Part shown: in pieces, positions 20,822 to 31,974 of the stretch
How positions within the stretch are numbered: the first letter of the stretch is position 1
Layout of the letters: the number at the start of each line of letters is the position of its first letter
Assembly (NCBI RefSeq): GCF_000006405.1
Contig: NW_003205565.1
Location: 218,015 to 282,014 of the forward strand
From: Perkinsus marinus ATCC 50983
Taxonomy: Eukaryota > Perkinsozoa > Perkinsida > Perkinsidae
DNA: 64,000 nt
Direction of reading: 5' to 3'
Notes under the pieces: generated by a model
What the model was told of the DNA's origin: nothing
Seen by the model: only the letters and a program-made list of their open reading frames with translations
Databases searched by the model: none
Made by a program: the position numbers and the translations under genes

Positions 20822-22768
20822 ATGTGTGGTATCTTCGCGTATTTGGGCGACAGACAGGCACTTCCTTGCCTAATCACGGCTCTCAAGCGATTGGAGTATA
20901 GAGGTTATGATTCAGCCGGGATTGGTATTCATAACGGTAAGCATATAAAGATATGTAAGAAGATTGGAAAGGTGGTAAACCTTGAAACTGCTTGTGGTGG
21001 TGTCAACAACCCGGAGTATGCCGGTACCATGGGTATTGCTCATACTCGTTGGGCTACCCATGGCGCTCCCACCGACGCCAACGCTCATCCTCACTTTACT
21101 GAGGATCATAAGGTTGCTGTGGTCCATAATGGTATCATTGAGAACTACGCCAGTCTTCGTGAGGAGCTTATCAAAAAAGGGTATCATTTCACCTCGGAGA
21201 CCGACACTGAGCTTCTTGCTCACCTGGTTGCTGATGTCCGTAAGCAGATGGGCCCTGACCCTTCATGGTCTGTTATTGTCTCGTGTGCATTAAGCATTGT
21301 GACGGGTGCCTACGGCGTTGTCTTTATATTCGAAGACGAGCCTGGCCTCATGGTCGGTGCTCGCAAGGGTTCCCCCCTTATTTTAGGCGTTGGTGAAGGC
21401 GAATTTATGCTTGCTTCCGATGGATCAGCTGTAGTTGAGTACACAAAAGATGTGGTTTTCATCAGAGATGGAGAGCTTGTCGAAGTGCGCAAGTCCGGTT
21501 ATCGCTTGAGGACAATTGAAGGCATCAGCGCCAGAGGGATGTCTATTGACGAGGACGTTACCAACCCCTTGGTTCAGCTGGAGGTGTCTCTCGAGCAAAT
21601 TGAGAAAGGTGGTTATCCTCATTTCATGATTAAGGAGATCATGGATCAGCCTAACTGCATCCGCAACACATGCCGAGGGAGGCTGTATCAACCAATGCAA
21701 GAGCAAGAAGGCGATAGCCCTCCAAAATGGGATATTAAGTTGGGTGGTCTCAGCACTAAAGTTCAAGGGACAGATAGAACTGCCTTAGAGACCATCGCTA
21801 GTGCCGATCGCATCATCATCTGTGCCTGTGGTACTTCGTGGCACTCCGGCCTCATTGGAGAGTATCTTATTGAACAGCTGGCTCGTATTAACGTTGAAGT
21901 GGAGTATGCTTCTGAGTTCCGCTATCGCAACCCTCTTCTCACTTCAAAGGATGTCGTTGTTGCTATTTCCCAGTCTGGTGAAACTGCCGATACGCTCGAG
22001 GCTATCCGTATTGCTAAGTCAAATGGTGCACTATCTATCGGTATTGTCAACTGTGTTGGCTCAACTATAGCCCGTGATACTGATGCAGGCATTTACCTCC
22101 ATGCTGGCCCCGAGATCGGTGTCGCCTCCACCAAGGCTTTCACCTCCCAGGTTATGGTACTGACTCTTTTAGCCTTGACCTTGGCACGTCAACGTTACAC
22201 AATCGAGGAGGAGTACTTCTACACGCTTTGTGAAGAACTTCATAACTTCCCCCAGTATATCTCGACTGTTCTGAACACGGCGAGCCAGGTCAAGACTATA
22301 TCTAAATTCTTCCGCATGGCTCATAACTTCCTTTTCCTCGGCCGGGGAATCCATTTCCCTGTTGCCTTGGAAGGAGCCCTAAAGCTGAAGGAGATTTCTT
22401 ACATTCATGCTGAGGGTTATCCTGCTGCTGAGATGAAGCATGGTCCCATCGCTTTGATTGACCGTATGATGCCCGTTGTCTGCATTGCTCCCAAAAGTGA
22501 TCCGACGTATGATAAGGTCAAGGCCAATATCGAAGAGGTTAAGGCTCGTGATGGAGAGCTCATCATAATTACAGAGGAGGGTAACCATGACTTGGATAGA
22601 TTTGTCAGTGACGAAGAATACATCATAAGGATCCCCTCTGTGGACGTTAATTTAGAACCTATAATCGCTGTTATACCGCTGCAGCTTCTCTCATACTACA
22701 TTGCAGATCTCAGAGGTTGCTCTATTGACCAGCCACGTAACTTGGCTAAATCTGTTACAGTTGAGTAG
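20822..22768 (+). CDS. GFAT: Glutamine:fructose-6-phosphate aminotransferase, copy 1
   Basis: This intronless gene encodes 648 aa. GFAT makes glucosamine-6-phosphate from fructose-6-phosphate and glutamine, the entry step to UDP-GlcNAc for cyst-wall, glycan and GPI synthesis, in the cytosol. The protein starts MCGIFAYLGD, so Cys2 becomes the N-terminal nucleophile of the glutaminase domain; RWATHGAPTDANAHPH and HNGIIENY follow. The two SIS isomerase domains carry CGTSWHSG, SQSGETADT, STKAFTSQ, EGALKLKEISYIHAE and the C-terminal DQPRNLAKSVTVE with the catalytic Lys. It is the most divergent of three tandem copies, differing mainly in the inter-domain linker and the segment before the second SIS domain. 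All three are in the same orientation with separate intergenic regions. Confidence 0.97.
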   Translation: MCGIFAYLGDRQALPCLITALKRLEYRGYDSAGIGIHNGKHIKICKKIGKVVNLETACGGVNNPEYAGTMGIAHTRWATHGAPTDANAHPHFTEDHKVAVVHNGIIENYASLREELIKKGYHFTSETDTELLAHLVADVRKQMGPDPSWSVIVSCALSIVTGAYGVVFIFEDEPGLMVGARKGSPLILGVGEGEFMLASDGSAVVEYTKDVVFIRDGELVEVRKSGYRLRTIEGISARGMSIDEDVTNPLVQLEVSLEQIEKGGYPHFMIKEIMDQPNCIRNTCRGRLYQPMQEQEGDSPPKWDIKLGGLSTKVQGTDRTALETIASADRIIICACGTSWHSGLIGEYLIEQLARINVEVEYASEFRYRNPLLTSKDVVVAISQSGETADTLEAIRIAKSNGALSIGIVNCVGSTIARDTDAGIYLHAGPEIGVASTKAFTSQVMVLTLLALTLARQRYTIEEEYFYTLCEELHNFPQYISTVLNTASQVKTISKFFRMAHNFLFLGRGIHFPVALEGALKLKEISYIHAEGYPAAEMKHGPIALIDRMMPVVCIAPKSDPTYDKVKANIEEVKARDGELIIITEEGNHDLDRFVSDEEYIIRIPSVDVNLEPIIAVIPLQLLSYYIADLRGCSIDQPRNLAKSVTVE

Positions 22769-23222
22769 ACACGCTAGGATAATTTGAACTACCATGTGAC
22801 GTCCCTGGTTTTTCATGATGTCACGTCTGAGAGTCGTTATCTCTCCATGGCCTATCTGTCATCGTTGGGACAATTCATGATTTTTCTCTAGAGTGTGAGT
22901 TTTGTTCGGAGAGCCGATCCTTTCCCATCTTATTTTTCCTCCACGTTTCCGAGGCTCTGTAGGATCATGAGAAACGACTGGGCGCATGGGAATTGTTCAG
23001 ACAGAATTCACTATGCAGACTCTCATTTGCATCGTCGATACTTTACTCATCCTGTTTGAGATTTAACACAAACCCAACTATTGTTCCGAGTGACCATTCA
23101 ATGTGATCTTCGCTCCGCCCTGTGGAATCGGCTGAGGCTAGGATAGCGACACAAAAAGGGATAGATGGCCCGTGATCTCTATTTTTGCCTCTCAGTTCCT
23201 AGTGTTTCTGAATCTTCCACCT
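22769..23222. other. Intergenic between GFAT copies 1 and 2
   Basis: Not similar to the region between copies 2 and 3, so the duplicated unit did not keep a recognisable common flank. No other features. Confidence 0.5.
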
Positions 23223-25184
23223 ATGTGCGGTATCTTTGCCTACGTTGGAGACCGTCAGGCTCTTCCTTGTCTCATCAAGGCGTTGAAGCGTTTGGAGTAC
23301 AGGGGTTACGATTCGGCAGGTGTGGGAATTCATAATGGTAAAGAGTTGAAGATTGCCAAGAAGGTCGGCAAGGTCGCTAACCTCGAGGCTTACTGTGGTG
23401 GTGTCAACAACCCGGAGTACGCCGGTACCATGGGTATTGCTCATACCCGTTGGGCTACCCATGGCGCTCCCACCGACGCCAACGCTCATCCTCACTTTAC
23501 CGAGGATCATAAGGTTGCTGTGGTCCATAATGGTATCATCGAGAACTACGCCAGTCTTCGTGAGGAGCTAATCAGTAAAGGGTATCATTTCACTTCAGAG
23601 ACCGACACCGAACTTCTCGCTCACTTGGTTGCTGATGTTCGTAAGCAAATGGGTCCCGATCCTTCATGGTCCGTTATTGTTTCGTGTGCCTTGAGTCTCG
23701 TTACTGGTGCCTACGGTGTTGTCTTCACGTTTGAAGACGAGCCTGACTTGTTGATCGGTGCTCGCAAGGGTTCTCCTCTTATTTTGGGTGTTGGCGATGG
23801 TGAGTACATGCTTGCCTCCGATGCCTCTGCGGTTGTCGAGTACACTAAGGATGTTGTTTACATTCGTGATGGTGAGCTTGTTGAGGTCCGCAGGTCGGGT
23901 TATCGTCTTCGAAGCATTGATGCAATCAGCACCCGCCAAGTTTCCGTCGATGAGGATATTAACAACAATCCCTTGGTTCAGTTGGAGCTCAATCTCGAGC
24001 AGATCGAAAAAGGTGGTTACTCCCATTTCATGCTCAAGGAGATCATGGATCAGCCACGCTGTCTCGAGAACTCTTGTCGTGGTCGGCTCTACAAGGTCAA
24101 CTCGGATGACACGACCCACGGTTCCAATGGGGTCTCTTCCAAATGGGGAATTCGTTTGGGTGGTTTGGACACTACCGTGCGCGGCACCGATCAAACTGCG
24201 TTGGATGCTATATGCGGGGCCGATCGTATTATCATCTGTGCCTGTGGTACTTCGTGGCACTCCGGCCTCATTGGAGAGTATCTCATCGAGCAACTAGCTC
24301 GTATCAACGTTGAAGTTGAGTATGCCTCGGAGTTCCGCTATCGCAACCCTCTTCTAACTTCTAAGGATGTTGTTATTGTGATCTCACAGTCTGGTGAAAC
24401 TGCTGATACCCTCGAGGCCGTCCGTATTGCCCGTGAGTATGGTGCACTGTCTATCGGTATCGTCAACACAGTCGGCTCCACCATTGCGCGTGACACTGAT
24501 GCTGGAATCTATCTTCATGCTGGCCCGGAAATTGGCGTAGCATCCACGAAGGCCTTCACTTCACAAGTTATGGTTCTCACTCTGCTGTCTCTTCGCTTGG
24601 CTCTTGCTCGTGGTACGATTGATACGGAGTATTTTGACACCTTATGTGAGCAACTGTCTCGTTATCCCGAGATCATCCAGCGAGTGCTCAAGTTGAGCTC
24701 ACAGGTGAAGAACCTGTCGAGGTATTTCCGGCTAGCAAGCAACTTCCTATTCCTCGGGCGTGGTATTCACTACCCTGTCGCTTTGGAAGGCGCGTTGAAA
24801 TTGAAGGAGATTTCCTACATTCATGCCGAGGGTTATCCTGCTGCTGAGATGAAGCATGGTCCTATCGCATTGATCGATCGCATGATGCCCGTTGTTTGCA
24901 TTGCCCCTAAGAGTGATCCGACTTACGATAAGGTTAAGGCGAACATCGAGGAGGTCAAAGCTCGTAATGGTGATCTGCTTATCATTACCGAAGAGGGTAA
25001 CCATGACTTGGACAAGTTCGCCGGAGACAAGGATTTCGTTATCCGTGTGCCGACGGTGGATATTGTCTTACAGCCTATTGTTACTACAATACCGTTGCAA
25101 ATGCTCTCCTATTACGTTGCTGACCTCCGTGGTTGCTCCATCGATCAGCCTCGTAACCTCGCTAAGTCGGTCACCGTCGAGTAG
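23223..25184 (+). CDS. GFAT: Glutamine:fructose-6-phosphate aminotransferase, copy 2
   Basis: Intronless, 653 aa. The frame is open 51 nt further upstream (Met at 23172), but the start must be 23223 because the glutaminase nucleophile is Cys2 of MCGIFAYVGD, which must be exposed after Met removal. All glutaminase and SIS motifs seen in copy 1 are intact, including the C-terminal DQPRNLAKSVTVE. It is closer to copy 3 than to copy 1, and some stretches (for example around 23400-23570) are almost identical in nucleotide sequence among all three copies, including silent sites. It is probably fully functional; whether the copies are used in different life stages cannot be read from sequence. Confidence 0.97.
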   Translation: MCGIFAYVGDRQALPCLIKALKRLEYRGYDSAGVGIHNGKELKIAKKVGKVANLEAYCGGVNNPEYAGTMGIAHTRWATHGAPTDANAHPHFTEDHKVAVVHNGIIENYASLREELISKGYHFTSETDTELLAHLVADVRKQMGPDPSWSVIVSCALSLVTGAYGVVFTFEDEPDLLIGARKGSPLILGVGDGEYMLASDASAVVEYTKDVVYIRDGELVEVRRSGYRLRSIDAISTRQVSVDEDINNNPLVQLELNLEQIEKGGYSHFMLKEIMDQPRCLENSCRGRLYKVNSDDTTHGSNGVSSKWGIRLGGLDTTVRGTDQTALDAICGADRIIICACGTSWHSGLIGEYLIEQLARINVEVEYASEFRYRNPLLTSKDVVIVISQSGETADTLEAVRIAREYGALSIGIVNTVGSTIARDTDAGIYLHAGPEIGVASTKAFTSQVMVLTLLSLRLALARGTIDTEYFDTLCEQLSRYPEIIQRVLKLSSQVKNLSRYFRLASNFLFLGRGIHYPVALEGALKLKEISYIHAEGYPAAEMKHGPIALIDRMMPVVCIAPKSDPTYDKVKANIEEVKARNGDLLIITEEGNHDLDKFAGDKDFVIRVPTVDIVLQPIVTTIPLQMLSYYVADLRGCSIDQPRNLAKSVTVE

Positions 25185-26513
25185 GATCGTTATTATTAAG
25201 TCAATCGTTTTCTTTTTTGTTCTATAGCTTCTCACCCTATGCTGTCATCTTCGGTGGCATCATGGTGTGTTTGAGACATAGATTACTATCTAGTCGTATC
25301 CTTAGATGGAGGGCATCTTGGACTCATTTTGCCTGTAAACGGGCCAAAATCGGTCATATACGCTGTAAATGATAATCATACTACGATAGATTGGACGTGA
25401 TCTCTTGTGTTCGTCAATGGCTTCCGTATCGGAACTTCGCGGCTGTCTTTATTGGAGTCTGGAAATTCCGCTCTGTTGAGGATCAGGTCTCCGTTCATCT
25501 GTATTGGCATATCTGTGACTGAATCGTTTTGTGGTGTTCTTATGTTTGATTTTCTAGAACATCAAGGGTTTCAGGAATGGCGGAATGTAGACGTCTCGAA
25601 ATAGGTTGGTAGGCGTTCAAATCAACTTGCTCAACGCAGTCGCATGCATTCGTCGAGCTAAACGAACCCTGCCTTGGGTCATCAAATACTCACTGATACT
25701 GCGCGATCCGTATGGAGAGCGGAGGCATGATCCGCGCTATCCGCAGTCTTTCGAACAGTCAACTTCTCGAAGGAATCCATCGCATCCATTCCGATACGTG
25801 CAGTCCGCTGTAACACTCACAGCACTCGGAGCGCTATGATACACTCCGGGCACGCGTTGCATCTCCCAGCACTTCGTGCCCCCAACATGTCGGGGAATTC
25901 TACGCCGAACAAAGGTTACGACAGCAAGCTCGGTTACTCAACGCACGAAAGTGTCAATGACTCAGTCATGTCTGTGATGGTTCTGACTGTGTCACTTTTT
26001 CAGTCATTGAATCCTCCGTGATCATCGTTTCTTAGGTCAGTAGGTGGAATCGAGAGAAGACCTAGACAATTCAAGTTATGTCGCTTATGATAATGATAAT
26101 ACGAGGGGGAGAGCAATTTAGCATCGAAGTCACACGCGGGTTCACAAGAGCCTCTCCAGTTATCCAGTCTGTTCCCTAATAAATAATTGTGCCAGTCGAA
26201 TTGTGTTGGTAGTCCGCGACATATTGTCTCCCACTAGGTGATGAGCATTGCACATAACAAGTCAGAAAGCGAAAGAATCCTTCAGCGTTGGCAATGTACG
26301 CATGGTTGAATAGCCGAATACAGAGCGTTCCTATAATTAAGATGAATCTAGCAAAGCTAAGTTCAGACCTGGATGAGGGGACAACAGCGAATAACTAAGC
26401 TGAGCTGAGGAGATATTGTGCCCTCGACACAAGAAGTGACATTCCATTGATTCCTGTGGAGATCCAGTATCGTGGTCGTACGTGGAACGTCGTGTCTCAG
26501 TTCATTTTGATCA
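25185..26513. other. 1.3-kb intergenic region between GFAT copies 2 and 3
   Basis: Only short ORFs without recognisable content. It presumably contains the copy 3 promoter. Confidence 0.5.
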
Positions 26514-28339
26514 ATGTGCGGCATTTTCGCCTACGTTGGGGATCGACAGGCTCTTCCTTGTCTTATCAAGGCGCTTAAACGCTTGGAGTACAGAGGTTAC
26601 GATTCAGCAGGTGTGGGAATCCATAATGGTAAGGAGTTGAAGATCGCCAAGAAGGTCGGCAAGGTCGCTAACCTCGAGGCTTACTGTGGTGGTGTCAACA
26701 ACCCGGAGTACGCCGGTACCATGGGTATTGCTCATACTCGTTGGGCTACCCATGGCGCTCCCACCGACGCCAACGCTCATCCTCACTTCACCGAGGATCA
26801 CAAGGTTGCTGTGGTCCATAATGGTATCATCGAGAACTACGCCAGTCTTCGTGAGGAGCTTATCAGTAAAGGGTATCATTTCACCTCAGAGACTGACACT
26901 GAGCTCCTCGCTCACTTGGTCGCTGATATTCGTAAGCAGATGGGTCCCGAGCCCTCATGGTCTGTGGTTGTTTCCTGCGCATTGGCGAACGTCACTGGTA
27001 CTTACGGTGTTGTCTTCACCTTCGAGGATGAGCCTGATCTATTGATCGGTGCTCGCAAGGGTTCTCCTCTTATCTTGGGTGTTGGCGATGGCGAGTACAT
27101 GCTTGCCTCCGATGCCTCTGCGGTTGTCGAGTACACTAAGGATGTTGTCTACATTCGTGATGGTGAGCTTGTTGAGGTCCGCAGATCCGGATACCGTGTG
27201 AGGAACATGGCCGTGATCAGCGAGCGTCGCATGTCGGTTGATGAGGATATCGACCACAACCCGTTGGTAGAATTGGAGTTATCTCTCGAGCAGATCGAGA
27301 AAGGCGGTTATCCTCACTTCATGCTCAAGGAGATCATGGATCAAGCTAAATGCCTGGAGAACTCTTGTCGCGGTCGACTTTATCGGTTGAGTGAGGCAAC
27401 TGGTATACCAGCGGATTCCATTTCTAAGAAGTGGGGCATCCGTTTGGGTGGTCTAGATGTTACTATAGATGGGAAGAATCGTACGGCGTTGGAGACCATC
27501 GCTAGTGCCAGTCGCATCATCATATGTGCTTGTGGTACTTCGTGGCACTCCGGCCTCATTGGAGAGTACCTTATTGAACAGCTGGCTCGTATNNNNNNNN
27601 NNNNNNNNNNNNNNNNNNNNNNNNNNNNNNNNNNNNNNNNNNNNNNNNNNNNNNNNNNNNNNNNNNNNNNNNNNNNNNNNNNNNNNNNNNNNTCGCCTCC
27701 ACCAAGGCCTTCACTTCGCAAGTTATGGTCTTGACCCTCTTGGCTCTGCGTTTAGCTATGTGCCGGAAGACAATTGATGCTGAGTATTTTGATACTCTAT
27801 GCGATCAGCTATCTGAGTTCCCTAAGACCATCGAGAAGGTTCTGAAGCTCAATGGCAAGGTCAAGGACCTCTCTAGGTTCTTCCGTTTGGCTCAGAACTT
27901 CCTCTTCTTAGGCCGTGGTATCCACTATCCCGTCGCCTTGGAAGGTGCTCTAAAGTTGAAGGAGATATCTTACATTCATGCTGAGGGGTATCCTGCTGCT
28001 GAGATGAAACATGGTCCCATCGCTTTGATTGATCGTTTAATGCCTGTTGTCTGCATCGCTCCTAAGAGTGATCCGACGTATGATAAGGTTAAGGCGAACA
28101 TCGAGGAAGTAAAAGCCCGTAATGGTGATCTCGTCATTCTTACCGAGGAGGGAAACTATGACTTGGATAAGTTTGCTGGCGACAAGGACTTCATCATCCG
28201 CATGCCGATTGTTGATATTGTGTTGCAGCCTATTGTTTTCACCATACCGTTGCAAATGCTTTCTTATTATGTTGCCGATCTTCGTGGATGTTCTATTGAC
28301 CAACCCAAGAATCTTGCTAAGTCTGTTACTGTCGAATAA
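26514..28339 (+). CDS. GFAT: Glutamine:fructose-6-phosphate aminotransferase, copy 3 (with assembly gap)
   Basis: Starts MCGIFAYVGD and ends DQPKNLAKSVTVE; the glutaminase domain and the second SIS domain are intact. The first SIS domain is interrupted by 100 Ns at 27593-27692, immediately after LIEQLAR. Reading straight through the Ns puts the frame off by one. In copy 1 the same interval, from the base after CGTAT to TCGCCTCC, is 233 bp, which would restore the frame and a protein of about 650 aa. So this is an intact gene with a mis-sized gap rather than a pseudogene (inference from the paralogue). The 5' half is nearly identical to copy 2. Confidence 0.93.
27593..27692. other. Assembly gap (100 Ns)
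   Basis: A round 100-N run placed in one of the most conserved parts of the three GFAT paralogues, where short reads collapse. Its true length is probably about 233 bp. Confidence 0.95.
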
Positions 28340-28815
28340 ATGCAAGGATTGCATCGATTCGGATCGCTCGCGCTCGTAAAAAGCAAAGCGATTTCTGTCC
28401 GTGTTGTCACTCTGTTTATTAGCATGAACTTCTTATACTACTAAGGTCAAGTTCATGCCATGCTATTGCGCTATTTCTGATTGCAAGTTGTCGTATCCTG
28501 ATGTATTCATATTTCACAACTGTTATCTAGCCTGCGTCTTGTTCTATCTTTTTCTCACTAATTTGTTGTTGTGCTTGAACAGTGGTTATAGAGTATGATC
28601 CCATGGTTCTCATGTTCTATGGTGCCATTATGGGATGACGGGACTCCCACAGGTCAACCCTATGAGACCCACCCAACATGGGCAGTTTTTAAGTTTCCCA
28701 CCCAGCGATCGACACACACCCCTCAGCTGACAGTCCTTGAATAGTCCTAACACTAAGCACATCCAACCGTTACTCACTCAATGGAAACCGTAGGTATCAG
28801 AAACCGTAATAGGTG
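28340..28815. other. Intergenic, convergent gene ends
   Basis: 3' regions of GFAT copy 3 and of the minus-strand gene that ends at 28816. Nothing else seen. Confidence 0.5.
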
Positions 28816-31451
28816 TCACCGTGATTGCCATCCAAAAAATGATATTAGCTTCTCTAGGAAGGTCTCTGCTTCCGTTTGCTCTAATACTTCCTCCTCCTCG
28901 GGGAGCTCCCCATCCCACTCCGACTCTCGTATTGGATCAATCCCTAGGCTCTTACCAGTGTTCAGCATCTCAAACGAGTGGAGCGGCTCATCGTCCTGAC
29001 GATACTTCAATTCTAATGGGTGCTGCTCGATGATGGATGGTCGAGGGGGGACCACCGGGGTAGGATCCCAGCTGACCGGAGTGAACAATTCGTATCAAGT
29101 TCAGCCGTGCCCCGACCAGTTTTTCATGCTCCTCAAGAACTAGTTTAACCGGTTTTCACACTGTAGTCGGAGACCATTACATTTCTCGTATACTCTCGTG
29201 AATGTAGTCATACTCCCCATCTGGGTTAGAAATGATCCTGATGATACCACCAAGGGACATCGCAGCAAGAATGGCATTGAAAGGGAGAAGTCTCCAAAAT
29301 CGATCACCTGATCGATTACAGTCCGCTAACTTCTCAGACACTCAGCATGCAGCACTACCTTCTCCTCCTACGATTGCGTAAGTAGTCTGCGATGGGTATC
29401 TCCGCTGTGAGCAAAGCCGAGGACTCTTGGAATTGATTGTGCGGAACATGATGAAAGAAACTCAAACACCACTGACGCAAGTGCTGGAGATCACAAAGTC
29501 CAGGACACTGGAACGATCGTTAGGAGGTAGCGATGCAACACAGCCTCCGACTAGTGCTCTCAATCAACAACGACCCTTCCTTAATCGATGTCGTTCCGAG
29601 CTATTGTCACACATTCAGATCCCACCGGCTCGTGAGTAGATCCGAAGCATACTTCTCACTTTGTCGACTTCATGCGAAGAATCCTCTCCACAAGCTTCCG
29701 AGTATAACCAACGCTGTGCACATCGTCAAAAACTCGAAAATAACATGATGATTCGTCTGGTATTCACTCAGCAGTGACACGGGATCAATAATAACGATTA
29801 GCGTCTTCAAATCGAGACTCCTTGGGTGCAAACCTAAGCGAACGACTCCAGGTACACCACCATCACTCGAATGAACGCCAAATTCTCTGTGAACATATGA
29901 ATAGAGCAGTACCAACAATACTGATGAAATACCTCTCCGAGAGACAGTCATAACAAGCCGACATAAGCTCGCTTTCTTGTCTCCTACGGTTTTCACCCAA
30001 CTCCAGTAGAAGTCAGTGAAATGTCTCAACCTGGTCACGCATGGAGTTTCAATTTGAGACTCGCGTGACAAAGTCGAGTTACGAAACTCTCCGACCAGAA
30101 CCTTCCCCGCATATTACAAAGTTTTCAACAACCTTCGTGTGACCGGCAACTCGTCAGGATTCAATATTACAAAAAATAGCATTCCAACACTTGTCAACCC
30201 AATCATACTCCCGAACACCGAGAATCTTTCGCGATCTGAGAGACCAGCCTTTCGACCATCGCAATAGACCTCCAAAGGAACGTGATTTGCGCACAGCGAA
30301 GATTCCCACGTTTTTCTGACTCAGAACTTCTGACCACCACCTCAATAACTTTCTGATACGTGAAAGCGCGAGAATTTGGTCCGTTCACGATATGGAAGCC
30401 CGAGGCTGAGGCGAAAGATCCCGCGCTCTCAACACGGCATCACTCCAATGTTTGTCAATACACTTACTACGTGCAACGACGAACATTGGAGTCAATACGA
30501 TATGATCTCATTATAAGACTCCTATGTTAAGCTGAACATCTCGAAGATCCCAATTGAACTAAAATCGCCTCCGGATGATGACAGCGAACTGAGTGATTCT
30601 TTTATTACACGTAACCCTCCTCCCCTCCCTAGTTGACAGCGTAGACCTTCTGGGGTTCTCAAAATACGTCCAAGTCAGCCGAACGGGAGGGCGCCGGAAC
30701 ATATACACACTTACAGAAATCTGCCATCGGAAAATACCAGATTTTTCCTAGACACAGTCTTCACCAAACACCGGTAATGTCATCACTGAAACATTGTAAC
30801 ATTAAAAGCTTCGCTCCGCTAATATCCTCTGCCCTCAATTAGTGCCTTCTCTTTCCTCGCCCTCCGTCCGCTCATGAAACCCGTAAAGAGGATAATTCCA
30901 ACTCCAACAGGATACACCCATCTCCACGCTGCCGGTGAACGATCTTCAATAGTGGGACCACCAGTCGGATTAGCCCACGCTGAGATCACAGAGCTGTACA
31001 GTAGACGAGTTTCGGATATACTCTCAGCATTAAAATCAACGTGCTAAAGCCCATCCTGAAAGCGGTTTCGAAACTCCATAGAAGCCTGGCGAACAGCGGG
31101 AAACTTCTCAGAAATCGACTCTGCAAGTGACAGTTCCTCTCGGCGACAAACCCCTTCTCGGCTCAGCTCTGATGATTGCGAATAATTCAATTCCGTCCAA
31201 GAACGCCTTGTGTGATTACGAACAGAAGAAATTCGATTCCCATTTGAGCAGCGCCCACTTGATACTAACGAATTACGGAAGATATTACTGATAGGATTTC
31301 CAACGTCCTTGGAAGTGTTCTCCTTCTGTTCCCCTTCGCTCTTCTTTTCTTCACCTTTTCCTTCACTGCAGAATCCCCGTACCGCCGCGAGCCGACGGAT
31401 CGCCTGCCTTGTCAGTACGCCTCTCGACACTGGACGGATGGCGACGAACAT
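28816..31451 (-). CDS. Putative mitochondrial membrane protein with P-loop-like motif, multi-exon
   Basis: The start at 31451 gives a classic mitochondrial presequence (MFVAIRPVSRGVLTRQAIRR, rich in Arg, no acidic residues), then a Lys/Glu-rich stretch. Later blocks: the end of the 31044-31451 block (EKFPAVRQASMEFRNRFQDG); about 30840-31040, with one membrane segment (WVYPVGVGIILFTGFMSG) followed by RRARKEK; 30203-30388 (TYQKVIEVVVRSSESEKRG); about 30085-30120 with ICGEGSGRRVS, a degenerate Walker A; 29670-30071 with a Walker-B-like strand (LKTLIVIID) and FDDVHSVGYTRKLVERIL; about 29170-29290 (FWRLLPFNAILAAMSLGGI, hydrophobic); and the last exon to 28816. The order presequence, membrane segment, ATPase-like region recalls Yme2/RNA12-type inner-membrane proteins, but this is only a guess. 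Exon edges are approximate, and more than one gene is possible. Confidence 0.45.
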
Positions 31452-31974
31452 TGGTCGGGAAAACTAAGAAAAATAGAAAGAAAAAATCACTCTCATTTCC
31501 AGGAGATTGATCAGTAGTGCCTGCCAGTGAAACGAGGACGATACCCCTACACAGTGTGGGAAAATGTGCACGCGCCTTGGTGACCATGAAAAAATTCAGC
31601 AGAAATTTTGGTGAATTCTCGCGAGTTCATGTTCACCCATACCCTGTGTAAATGCTCCTAATGTAACGACGTAGCATCCCAACAATGCATCTACATATGA
31701 CAGACTCCTCAACTGAGACTTCTTCATCATTAAACTCTCTCCCTATCCAATTGAGTATATCACTCGACACAATAATCAATTCTACAACATGACGATTCAA
31801 TGGTCACAGCTCCTCGTGGATTACATGGACCCTCAGGCTGCTGCGGAGACTAACCTAAAAGAGGCACTCATAACGTAGTTACTCCAGCACGCGTGAACCA
31901 ACTTTCCTATGCTTTCCTATTCTCCCTCGCCCGCCTTACCAGCTCGACCAGAGGGCTCCTTTCCTATTAAACTG

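Noticed and set aside
23172-23222. Upstream Met as start of GFAT copy 2
   Set aside because: GFAT needs Cys2 as N-terminal nucleophile, and copies 1 and 3 start at MCGIF. The 17 extra residues would block catalysis.
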